A DNA stretch of 17,640 nt from Helicobacteraceae bacterium. GTDB taxonomy: Bacteria > Campylobacterota > Campylobacteria > Campylobacterales > SZUA-545. The position numbers were made by a program, and so were the translations under genes. The notes under the pieces are model-generated. The model saw nothing but the letters and a program-made list of their open reading frames with translations, had not been told where the DNA came from and searched no databases. Shown here one piece after another: positions 8,152-14,771 of this stretch (positions are counted from its first letter, which is position 1; each line of letters begins with the position of its first letter). The stretch is taken from NCBI GenBank assembly GCA_003250175.1, contig QKHD01000088.1, positions 1 to 17,640 on the forward strand. Direction: 5' to 3'.

Positions 8152-8702
8152 CGGCAGTACTCCGCCAGCATCCCTTTTCGCAGGCCGTTTGCCACGGCCT
8201 CTCCCCTCAATTTTTCCACAATCGCCAGTCCAAAGCAGATCGCCGTGCCAGGCCCTTGCGAAGTCATAATATTTCCGGAGATAATAACCTTTTCCCGGTC
8301 TGTATAGCCGTCGGTTCCGATCTCCTCTTTAGCTCCGGGGTAGCAGGTAAACTCCCCGCGCAGCACACCCGCTTTCCGGAGCACATAGGGCGCGGCACAC
8401 ATGGCACCAACCGTTTTGCCCTGGGCATCCATCGTCTGAATTATCCGCATGACATCGGGATCACGGCTGAGGTTTCGCGTGCCGCCCCACCCGCCGGGTA
8501 GAAGAATCATGTCCCAGCTGTCGTCATCGGCTCCGGAGATCACCCCGTCACAGACGATCTCAATACCATGGGCACCCTTCACCCTCTGGCCGCCTACACC
8601 CAGGACCGCAACCTCCAATTCACCCCTCCGGAGCACATCAATCAGGGCAACCGCTTCAATCTCTTCAAAGCCCTCGGCCAGGGGAATCATAATGGTCGGC
8701 AT
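8148..8702 (-). CDS. DJ-1/PfpI family protein
   Basis: 184-residue cytosolic protein of the DJ-1/YajL subgroup, known variously as chaperone, glyoxalase/deglycase or redox sensor. The nucleophile-elbow Cys is C102 in VGAMCAAPYVL. The conserved acid that tunes it is E16 in AEGFEEIEAV, aligning with human DJ-1 E18. FTCYPGAKEEI near 118-127 is typical of YajL-like members. ATG at 8702 has AAGGAG five bases upstream, giving a strong start. Its TAG stop shares bases 8149-8150 with the fliY TAA. It is divergent from the two-component operon, and the GTTA array at 8714-8750 lies just upstream of its ribosome site, so shared regulation is possible. Biochemical function cannot be chosen from sequence alone. 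Confidence 0.9.
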   Translation of the reverse strand: MPTIMIPLAEGFEEIEAVALIDVLRRGELEVAVLGVGGQRVKGAHGIEIVCDGVISGADDDSWDMILLPGGWGGTRNLSRDPDVMRIIQTMDAQGKTVGAMCAAPYVLRKAGVLRGEFTCYPGAKEEIGTDGYTDREKVIISGNIMTSQGPGTAICFGLAIVEKLRGEAVANGLRKGMLAEYCR

Positions 8703-8713
8703 CTTGGCTCCTT

Positions 8714-8764
8714 GTTACGATCGGTTAACTCTTCGTTATGTCACGTTAATTCGGCTATGATATG
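8714..8764 (+). promoter_or_regulatory. Phased GTTAAC-like direct repeats and promoter of the two-component operon
   Basis: Four direct hexamers, GTTACG (8714), GTTAAC (8724), GTTATG (8735) and GTTAAT (8745), are spaced 10, 11 and 10 bases, one per helical turn on the same face. A -10-like TATGAT (8756-8761) within TATGATATG follows. Direct repeats at this pitch are what OmpR-type dimers bind. The same array, with identical offsets, precedes the Met-rich gene at 10731. I infer an autoregulatory operator for the regulator encoded at 8799. It also lies immediately upstream of the DJ-1 ribosome site on the other strand. Confidence 0.6.
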
Positions 8765-8798
8765 CTAATTTTCATTAATTACCTACACGAGGAAATCT

Positions 8799-9473
8799 GT
8801 GATAGACATACTGATGATCGAGGATGACCGGGAGATGGCCGACATTCTCTCCGAATACCTTGCCAAATACAATATCCGCATTACCAACTACGAAACCCCG
8901 GTGCTGGGTCTTAGCCAGCTGCGTCTGAAGCGTTACGACGCCATTATTCTCGACCTCTCCCTGCCCGATATCGACGGCATCGAAGTCTGCCGCCAGATCC
9001 GGGAGAAGTGGGAAACCCCTATCATTATCTCCTCCGCCCGATCCGACATTACCGATAAAGCGGTCTGTTTCTCCATGGGGGCGGACGACTACCTGCCCAA
9101 GCCCTACGATACCAAAGAGCTGGTCATGCGTATCAACGCCATTTTACGCCGACAAAACCGCACCCCCTCCGGAAAGGAGAAAAAGTTACCCTTCGTACTC
9201 AATGAGGGGCGCATGGAGGTGCTCAAGAATGACGAAGTTCTGAGCCTTACCAACGCCGAATATTCCATTCTGGCCTACTTTATCAAGAAAAACGGCTACG
9301 TCATTTCAAGAGAGGAACTTTTGATGAATGTCGAAGCCATCAATTACGAGAGCTCTCTCAAAAGTATCGACGTCCTCATCAGCCGTCTGCGCCACAAAAT
9401 CGAGGACGACCCTAAAAAACCCACCTACATCTTCTCTATCCGGGGTGTAGGCTATAAGATGATCAATGAATAA
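8799..9473 (+). CDS. OmpR/PhoB-family response regulator
   Basis: 224-residue DNA-binding response regulator. The receiver domain covers residues 1-120: acidic pocket E8-D9-D10, phospho-acceptor D52 in IILDLSLPD, S78/S79 in IIISSARSD, and K101 in DDYLPKPYD. The C-terminal winged helix covers about 130-222 (LTNAEYSILAYFIKKNGYVISREELL; SLKSIDVLISRLRHKI; IRGVGYKM), the OmpR class. The start is GTG at 8799 with GAGGAAA 3 bases upstream. The next gene, its kinase, overlaps by 8 bases. The pair resembles the acid-responsive ArsRS of H. pylori in general layout, but I do not assign that name. The repeat array upstream suggests autoregulation. Confidence 0.95.
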   Translation: MIDILMIEDDREMADILSEYLAKYNIRITNYETPVLGLSQLRLKRYDAIILDLSLPDIDGIEVCRQIREKWETPIIISSARSDITDKAVCFSMGADDYLPKPYDTKELVMRINAILRRQNRTPSGKEKKLPFVLNEGRMEVLKNDEVLSLTNAEYSILAYFIKKNGYVISREELLMNVEAINYESSLKSIDVLISRLRHKIEDDPKKPTYIFSIRGVGYKMINE

Positions 9474-10719
9474 CCGACACTCCCTTTTCACCATCATTAC
9501 CCTCTTTTACATTCCCTTGGTTCTGGGTATCAACCTGCTATTGGGCATCCACTTTGTGGAGCATCAGCGTCAGGTGCACCAGCAGGAAGCGCGACGCTAT
9601 TTCGATATTCTCCTACCCCAGCACCACGAGCGGGACAAAGAACCCAGAAGGCTTCGTCAGGAACCTCCGGAGAAGGCGCCCCCGCCCTTTTCTTTCGAGG
9701 AGCTGCAAGAGCGACTGGCCCTCTATGACATCCATATCTCCAACAAGAGCGTCGATGCGATTCTCAAGGGCAAACGGATTGACGAAAGTCACCGCCATGC
9801 GCTCTATGAGTTGGACGGTAAACGCTACTTCGCCTTCTTCGAATTCAACTCCGGAGAGTGGGTGGTCTTGGAAGATGAGAATCCACCCCTGAATACCCTG
9901 GTGCTATGGATCATGGTTTTTGTAGGCGTCAACCTGATGCTTCTCTTCTTTTACCTCTTTTTATTCCGGAAACTCAAGCCCCTGCGGCGCCTAAAAAACG
10001 ACATTCACCGTTTTGCCGAAGGGGAGCGCGACCTCGATACCTCCATGGAGGGTAAGGATGAGATCTCCGAAGTGGCCAATGCCTTTAACCAGGCGATTGC
10101 CAAGATACGGATTTTACAGGACTCCCGCAACCTCTTTCTGCGAAATATCATGCATGAGCTAAAAACCCCCATTACCAAGGGCAAGATCACCGTCGACATG
10201 CTGGACGATACCGTCTACAAAGAACGCCTGGTCAAGGCCTTTAACCGGCTGGAATTTCTCCTGGGCGAGTTTGCCAAGGTCGAGCGGATCACCTCCGGAT
10301 ACTTTGAGCTCAAACGCCACCCGTTCCGGATGATGGATGTTCTGGATCATGCCGTCGACTTGCTCCACCTCAATCCGGAGGAGATCGAGATCGATGCGGA
10401 TGCGTCCTACCTCGATGTCGATTTCGAGCTCTTTGCCACTGCTCTGAAAAACCTGATCGACAATGCACTCAAATATGGGAAAACCAAACCAAAGGTGATT
10501 ATTCGCGATCATAGTGTCGAGGTGATCAATCAGGGAGAAGCGCTACAAAAACCCTTTGACGCCTACCTGCAGCCCTTTAACCGCAGCTACGAGCACAAAG
10601 CATCTCTCGGTCTTGGACTGGGGCTCTACATAACGGACAGCATCATCAAAGCCCACAAGATGCAGCTTAGCCACCACTACGACGCCCAAAACGGCACCCA
10701 TCACATTTTAATTTCATAA
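9466..10719 (+). CDS. Membrane sensor histidine kinase
   Basis: 417-residue inner-membrane kinase paired with the regulator just upstream. TM1 is about residues 7-28 and TM2 about 143-167. Between them lies a periplasmic domain of roughly 115 residues with several His (H29, H33, H38, H53, H54) and a Pro/Arg-rich stretch. A HAMP domain (about 168-220) follows, then the H box NIMHELKTP with phospho-acceptor H230. The ATPase domain has the N box LKNLIDNALKYG (N333) and the G box GLGLGLYI (382-389). Overlap with the regulator gene suggests translational coupling. The stimulus is unknown; the clustered His might bind a metal or titrate with pH, which is inference. Confidence 0.94.
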   Translation: MNNRHSLFTIITLFYIPLVLGINLLLGIHFVEHQRQVHQQEARRYFDILLPQHHERDKEPRRLRQEPPEKAPPPFSFEELQERLALYDIHISNKSVDAILKGKRIDESHRHALYELDGKRYFAFFEFNSGEWVVLEDENPPLNTLVLWIMVFVGVNLMLLFFYLFLFRKLKPLRRLKNDIHRFAEGERDLDTSMEGKDEISEVANAFNQAIAKIRILQDSRNLFLRNIMHELKTPITKGKITVDMLDDTVYKERLVKAFNRLEFLLGEFAKVERITSGYFELKRHPFRMMDVLDHAVDLLHLNPEEIEIDADASYLDVDFELFATALKNLIDNALKYGKTKPKVIIRDHSVEVINQGEALQKPFDAYLQPFNRSYEHKASLGLGLGLYITDSIIKAHKMQLSHHYDAQNGTHHILIS

Positions 10720-10730
10720 AATCACGCCAT

Positions 10731-10756
10731 GTTACCGTGCATTAACCCACGGTAAC
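10731..10756. repeat. Perfect 9-bp inverted repeat within the operator region
   Basis: GTTACCGTG (10731-10739) and CACGGTAAC (10748-10756) form a perfect inverted repeat around an 8-base spacer, 11 bases after the kinase stop codon. No T-run follows on the plus strand (CCCTGATT), so it is a poor intrinsic terminator. Because its arms contain the first and third hexamers of the phased array, an operator role or a hairpin slowing read-through from the kinase gene are both possible. Confidence 0.55.
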
Positions 10757-10796
10757 CCCTGATTAACGAACTCCCGGTAAAGTTAAACATGATATG
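10731..10796 (+). promoter_or_regulatory. Phased GTTAAC-like repeats and promoter of the Met-rich gene
   Basis: Hexamers GTTACC (10731), ATTAAC (10741), GTAACC (10752), ATTAAC (10762) and GTTAAA (10782) lie at offsets 0, 10, 21, 31 and 51. The first four offsets are identical to the array upstream of the response regulator gene. A CATGATATG element (10788-10796) follows, matching TATGATATG at 8756-8764, and probably contains the -10. AAGGAG at 10813-10818 is the ribosome site for the ATG at 10825. I infer activation or repression of the Met-rich gene by the neighbouring regulator. Confidence 0.6.
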
Positions 10797-10824
10797 AGGA
10801 CAAATATCACCCAAGGAGCTTATC

Positions 10825-11397
10825 ATGTACGTGGGTTCATCTATTTATAACAGTTACAGCAGCAATTACGGCAGTAGCTCAATGAACGTGCAGTCACGGT
10901 ATCAGCAGCAAGAACAGGCGTTTATGGAGGCGATGTCCCAGTCCCAGGGCGGACAGCAGGGTATGCGCGAAACCCAGGGAATGGGACAGATGCAAGGTAT
11001 GCAGAACATGCAAGGCATGAGCCAGATGCAGGGAATGGGACAAATGCAGGGCATGAACCAGACCCAGGGTATGCAGGGCATGCCACCACCTCCACCCGGC
11101 GGCGGCATGGGCGGCATGGAAGAAACCAGCGGAAACGGCGACGGCGTCGGCACCCTGATGGACTATGTCAGCTCACTCTCTTCCGATGAGCAGAGCAGCA
11201 CGCTGCAAGATCTCTCATCGTTGTCCAAAGAGGGTATGGATGCCCTTGTTGATGCCCTCGGCGGTATCGACAGTACCGAGATGACCGATGAGGAACTCTC
11301 CACTGAAATCGCATCTATTTTTGAAGATATTCTTTCCCAATTCAGTTCTTCAGATGATACCACCAGCGAAAGTGTTGTGATCGACACCTACGCATGA
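10825..11397 (+). CDS. Acidic Met/Gln/Gly-rich repeat protein of unknown function
   Basis: I do not recognise this 190-residue protein. Residues 1-46 are Ser/Tyr/Gln-rich. Residues 48-86 are six hexapeptides ending in QGM plus a partial one, so that Met recurs at every third residue from 53 to 77, then at 83 and 86. PPPPP and a Gly-rich stretch follow (87-98). Residues 100-190 are acidic and Ser-rich with amphipathic helices, ending VVIDTYA. It has only three basic residues (R25, R48, K135), no Cys, no His, no transmembrane segment and no signal peptide. The ATG has AAGGAG 6 bases upstream. The phased operator upstream links it to the two-component genes. The MxxM array recalls Cu(I)-binding or oxidation-sink Met tracts, which is inference only. 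Confidence 0.8.
   Translation: MYVGSSIYNSYSSNYGSSSMNVQSRYQQQEQAFMEAMSQSQGGQQGMRETQGMGQMQGMQNMQGMSQMQGMGQMQGMNQTQGMQGMPPPPPGGGMGGMEETSGNGDGVGTLMDYVSSLSSDEQSSTLQDLSSLSKEGMDALVDALGGIDSTEMTDEELSTEIASIFEDILSQFSSSDDTTSESVVIDTYA
10966..11073 (+). repeat. Six 18-bp tandem coding repeats (xxxQGM)
   Basis: Six in-frame units encode RETQGM, GQMQGM, QNMQGM, SQMQGM, GQMQGM and NQTQGM. Silent differences between units (for example GGA, GGT and GGC for the Gly) show they are not a recent slippage expansion. The peptide pattern is kept while synonymous sites have drifted. Confidence 0.85.
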
Positions 11398-11407
11398 GAA
11401 GTCATCC

Positions 11408-11433
11408 GTGACCGGAACTCCCCTTCCGGTCAC
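11408..11433. terminator. Bidirectional terminator between the Met-rich and sirtuin genes
   Basis: A perfect 10-bp stem, GTGACCGGAA (11408-11417) with TTCCGGTCAC (11424-11433), encloses a 6-base loop CTCCCC. It starts 10 bases after the Met-rich stop and contains the TGA of the convergent sirtuin gene (11430-11432). The tails are only weakly T-rich (TCTAAT on the plus strand, ACTTCT on the minus), so efficiency is uncertain, but position and stem strength fit a shared terminator. Confidence 0.7.
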
Positions 11434-12155
11434 TCTAATAAAAACGCTCTAATCCGCTCTTCCAGCTCGGTTGACGCATCCACCGCACCCTTTTGAATAA
11501 AATGGGAAAAATACTCGTCTATCATCTTCTCAAAACTTCCAAACATACCGACACGCTCTTCCCGGTTGGGATTCACCAGGATCGAATGGTCGTAGTTTCT
11601 GGCAAGGTCGGCCGCATCGATCACCTGCCCACTGGTTCCGATAGCCACAAAGAGCTGCGTGGATTCTAATGCCTCGTAGATATGGCGGTAATTTGGTGCC
11701 GATTCACCAAACATTACGACATTGTGCCGAATACTGCCAGATTGACATTCCGGACAAGCTGATTGCGTGTTTTGAGCCGCATAGCCGATGTCCCATATCT
11801 TCCCGCATGTTTCACATCGCAGATCCCGCAAAGTACCATGCAGGTGAATGACTTCACGGCATCCCGCACGCTCCAGCAAATCGTCGACATTTTGGGTCAA
11901 GTGATAAAGTTGTCCTGGGAAGTCAGATTCCAAGCGAGCAAGGGTTTTGTGGGCTTCGTTGGGTTGGACGTTTGCCAACTCCTGTCGGCGCATATTGTAA
12001 AAGTCAGTAACCAGCTGCCTGTCGGCTTGCCAGCCCTGGGTGCTGCATACCTGCATGACGTCGTAATTTTCCCACAGACCATCATGGTCGCGAAAAGTTT
12101 TCAGGCCGCTTTCAGCGCTGAGTCCGGCTCCGGAGAGGATGAAAACCCGTTTCAT
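11430..12155 (-). CDS. cobB: NAD-dependent protein deacylase, class III-type sirtuin (CobB)
   Basis: Sir2 enzyme that removes acyl groups from protein lysine using NAD. 241 residues. NAD-binding GAGLSAESGLKTFR (9-22), TQNVDDL (88-94) and the catalytic HLHG with H106 are present. Zn-binding Cys are C114/C117 and C134/C137. Y53 and R56 in FYNMRR match the Y-x-x-R pair that marks class III desuccinylase/deacetylase sirtuins such as E. coli CobB. The start is ATG at 12155, because the Rossmann strand begins at residue 3; no clear ribosome site precedes it. It lies 44 bases downstream of porB on the same strand with no hairpin between, so co-transcription with the pyruvate oxidoreductase genes is plausible. 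Confidence 0.93.
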   Translation of the reverse strand: MKRVFILSGAGLSAESGLKTFRDHDGLWENYDVMQVCSTQGWQADRQLVTDFYNMRRQELANVQPNEAHKTLARLESDFPGQLYHLTQNVDDLLERAGCREVIHLHGTLRDLRCETCGKIWDIGYAAQNTQSACPECQSGSIRHNVVMFGESAPNYRHIYEALESTQLFVAIGTSGQVIDAADLARNYDHSILVNPNREERVGMFGSFEKMIDEYFSHFIQKGAVDASTELEERIRAFLLE

Positions 12156-12199
12156 CTAAGGTATTTTTGTGAAGTAGTTAAGGAGGGGGAAGAAGGGGC

Positions 12200-13153
12200 T
12201 TAGATGCCCGCTTCTTCTCGTTTAAGGAGGTATTCCCATGTCGCATCGACACGTTTTTGCCAGTCTTCGATCACGTGGGAGAATTCTGGTCTAAAGAGGT
12301 GTTTGAAACGACCCTGGGCCGCACAATACTCTTCAACCGTCTTCTTCACTTTTGGCTTATAGGTTACGGTAACTTTATGGCCGTCTTCAATCTGGTAGAG
12401 AGGGAAAACGCAGCTGTCAACAGCCAGGTCACAGATTTCCATACTTTTTTCAGGAGCAAATTTCCACTCAGTAGGGCATGGGCTAACGGCATTAATATAA
12501 ACCGGGCCGCTTGCCTGATAGGCACGCTGTGTTTTTTTAACAAGGTCTTTCCACTTGCTTGGTGCTACCTGGGCAACGAATTCGCATCCGTGTGCCGCCA
12601 TGATCTGTACCATGTCTTTTTTCAGGCGTTTTTCACCGTAGCTGACCTTACCGGCCGGTGAAGTCGTTGTTGCCCCACCGATTGGTGTGGAAGAACTTCG
12701 CTGACCCCCGGTGTTCATGTACCCTTCGTTATCCAGACAAACATAGATAAAGTCGTGGCCACGTTCAACCGCTCCGGAGAGGGATTGGAAACCGATGTCA
12801 TACGTACCGCCGTCACCGCCGAATGCTACGAATTTCGTAGGCTTGTCAGAGTGTGGACGACCCTTTTTCTGAAGGGCTTTGTACATGGCTTCGGTTCCGG
12901 AGATCGCCGCTGCGGCATTCTCAAAACCGATGTGAATCCAGCTGAGGTCCCAGCTGGTATACGGGTAAATTGCCGTACAAACTTCTAGACAACCGGTTGC
13001 TGTGGAAACACAGATGTTGTCATCGGTTGCATTCAGCATTTCCCGGACAATAATGGAGTGTGAACATCCGGGGCAAAGTCGGTGACCGCCCTGGAATCGC
13101 TCTACGGAGGTAGAGAAATCTTTTAGGTTTTTAATTTGTTTAATATCACTCAT
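12200..13153 (-). CDS. porB: Pyruvate:ferredoxin oxidoreductase, beta subunit
   Basis: TPP- and 4Fe-4S-binding subunit of the four-subunit enzyme that converts pyruvate, CoA and oxidised ferredoxin or flavodoxin to acetyl-CoA, CO2 and reduced carrier. 317 residues from ATG at 13153. An open frame extends to 13237, but the ATG 13 bases after the porA stop, with AAGGGA upstream, is the better start. Cluster Cys: C27 and C30 (CPGC), C55 and C226 (SPCPTEW). The TPP motif GDGGTYDIG is at 113-121, with DNEGYMNTGGQ at 141-151 closing the Mg/diphosphate site. Last gene of the C-D-A-B operon. Pyruvate rather than 2-oxoglutarate is inferred from this gene order and the Campylobacterota setting. Confidence 0.94.
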   Translation of the reverse strand: MSDIKQIKNLKDFSTSVERFQGGHRLCPGCSHSIIVREMLNATDDNICVSTATGCLEVCTAIYPYTSWDLSWIHIGFENAAAAISGTEAMYKALQKKGRPHSDKPTKFVAFGGDGGTYDIGFQSLSGAVERGHDFIYVCLDNEGYMNTGGQRSSSTPIGGATTTSPAGKVSYGEKRLKKDMVQIMAAHGCEFVAQVAPSKWKDLVKKTQRAYQASGPVYINAVSPCPTEWKFAPEKSMEICDLAVDSCVFPLYQIEDGHKVTVTYKPKVKKTVEEYCAAQGRFKHLFRPEFSHVIEDWQKRVDATWEYLLKREEAGI

Positions 13154-13166
13154 CGTATTTCCCTTA

Positions 13167-14387
13167 TTAATAGAACGACAGCATCTTACCGCGCAGGTTG
13201 ATGGTTTGAACAACCGGTTTGGTTCGTTTACCCGCATCGCTGCACGCTTTCAGATCGCTAAAGATTCCGCTGAGGTGTTCCGTCGTTGTATCACGGCCGC
13301 CAAGACCATAGATATAGTTCAGCAGGTTTTTGCTCATACCGTTTTCTACCAGTACGGCAGCCACTTCGTTATAGAGTGCTCCGGTAGTACCCATGGGGCA
13401 GGATCGATCCAGCGCGGCAATAGATTTTGCATTTTTGATTGCTGCGGCCAGGTCCTCTTTCGGGAAAGGTCGCCATACTCGGATACCGACCAGACCGACT
13501 TTACGCCCGGAAGCGCGCAGTTGATCTACCGTAATCTGTGTTGTACCGAAGACACTACCCATACATACAATAATCTCTTCTGCATCATCTGTCAAGTAGG
13601 TTTCTACCGGATGGTATTCGCGTCCGGAAAACTCCGCATATTTCTTGAAGTTGGCACGGATGGTATCCAGAGAGTTTACCAGCGCGTGGTTCTGGCGCAT
13701 TTTGTGTTCAAAGTGCCATTCGCCTTCGGTCTGGGCACCGTATGTAACGGGGTTTTCGCCGTCAAGCATAGGGTTTTTACCGACATAGCTGCCGATAAAA
13801 CCAAAGGCATCTTCGTCGCTGAAGTGCTCAACTACTTCTGCAGTGTGGCTGGTAAGGAAGCCGTCCTGGTTGATCGCAACAGGAAGACGGACATTCAGGT
13901 CTTCGCCGGTTTTAAAGGCGATGAAGTTCAGGTCGTACACTTCCTGTGGGCTATAAGCACAGAGGTTGATCCAACCTGCATCACGGCCCAGATACATATC
14001 ACTGTGGTCACCGTGAATATTCAGAGGACTTGCCAGTGCACGGTTAACGACGTTCATGATAATCGGCAGACGCATACCGCTTGCCTGATAGAGAACTTCA
14101 ACCATCAGTGCGTAACCCTGGGAAGAGGTAGCCGTTGCAACACGGCCACCACCTGCAGAAGCACCCACACAGGCACTCATTGCGGAGTGTTCGGATTCAA
14201 CCATTACGAATTCGCCGTCGTTTGCATTGCCGTCGGCTACAAACTGGGAATAGTTCTGCACAATTGGAGTTGATGGCGTAATAGGATAAGCAGCGACAAC
14301 GTCGACTTGTGCTTGTCTCAGCGCCTGAGCGGCGGCCATATTACCATCCCAAACAACTCGTGTCTGGTTAGCTTTTGTGTTTGCCAT
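13167..14387 (-). CDS. porA: Pyruvate:ferredoxin oxidoreductase, alpha subunit
   Basis: Pyrimidine-binding subunit of the oxidoreductase, 406 residues as in other four-subunit PORs. The family motif YPITPSTP is at residues 34-41, VESEHSAM near 63-70 contributes the Glu that activates the TPP aminopyrimidine, and TSSQGYALM is near 87-95. The C-terminal domain II carries IVCMGSVFGT and GLVGIRVWRPFP. ATG at 14387 overlaps the porD stop by one base (TAATG). The stop is 13 bases before porB. The coding region has few TCCGGA sites compared with the rest of the window, perhaps because of stronger codon selection in a highly expressed gene. Confidence 0.95.
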   Translation of the reverse strand: MANTKANQTRVVWDGNMAAAQALRQAQVDVVAAYPITPSTPIVQNYSQFVADGNANDGEFVMVESEHSAMSACVGASAGGGRVATATSSQGYALMVEVLYQASGMRLPIIMNVVNRALASPLNIHGDHSDMYLGRDAGWINLCAYSPQEVYDLNFIAFKTGEDLNVRLPVAINQDGFLTSHTAEVVEHFSDEDAFGFIGSYVGKNPMLDGENPVTYGAQTEGEWHFEHKMRQNHALVNSLDTIRANFKKYAEFSGREYHPVETYLTDDAEEIIVCMGSVFGTTQITVDQLRASGRKVGLVGIRVWRPFPKEDLAAAIKNAKSIAALDRSCPMGTTGALYNEVAAVLVENGMSKNLLNYIYGLGGRDTTTEHLSGIFSDLKACSDAGKRTKPVVQTINLRGKMLSFY

Positions 14388-14761
14388 TAAGCGTCCTTCT
14401 TCGTATCTTTTGCGGGCCAGTTTCTGATAGCCTCGTCATTGGTTGTCTGTTCAGTGAACATCACCAGGGATTTTGGGTTTGTAGGACAAACATCCACACA
14501 GATCCCACACCCTTTGCAGTGTACATAATCGATATGATCAAATTGTTTGTCTTTGGAAATGATGGAAGTATCCGGACAATAAACCCAGCAAAACTGGCAG
14601 TGAATACAGTGCTCTTCATTGAAGACCGGTTTTTCCGCTCGCCAGTCGGCTACAGAGTGCTGAATCGAGTTGTTAATATGGTGGGAACTGCCATCGAAGG
14701 AATACAGAATCGCACCCGCTTCAAATTCTTCCCATCCCTTAAGTAGATGTTCTTCAGTCAT
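14387..14761 (-). CDS. porD: Pyruvate:ferredoxin oxidoreductase, delta subunit (2x 4Fe-4S)
   Basis: Ferredoxin-like electron-transfer subunit, 124 residues. Two classical 4Fe-4S motifs: C52-C55-C58 with C62 (HCIHCQFCWVYCP) and C82-C85-C88 with C92 (HCKGCGICVDVCP). An N-terminal extension of about 45 residues precedes them, as in the short PorD subunits of this group. ATG at 14761 has AAGGAA 6 bases upstream. It lies 10 bases after porC and overlaps porA by one base, so the subunits are probably made in step. Confidence 0.95.
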   Translation of the reverse strand: MTEEHLLKGWEEFEAGAILYSFDGSSHHINNSIQHSVADWRAEKPVFNEEHCIHCQFCWVYCPDTSIISKDKQFDHIDYVHCKGCGICVDVCPTNPKSLVMFTEQTTNDEAIRNWPAKDTKKDA

Positions 14762-14771
14762 ATCTGTTCCT

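Noticed and set aside
10966..11082. CRISPR or non-coding tandem repeat at the QGM units
   Set aside because: The 18-bp units are in frame, vary mainly at synonymous positions or within the codons between QGM motifs, and have no spacers; they are protein-coding repeats.
13154..13237. Longer porB start at 13237
   Set aside because: The extra 28 residues would overlap porA and match nothing; ATG 13153 has a purine-rich site and begins where homologues begin.
13206..14273. A 355-codon open frame antisense to porA
   Set aside because: Again codon-for-codon opposite a certain gene. Its Cys/His/Val-rich translation looks like a reversed coding shadow.
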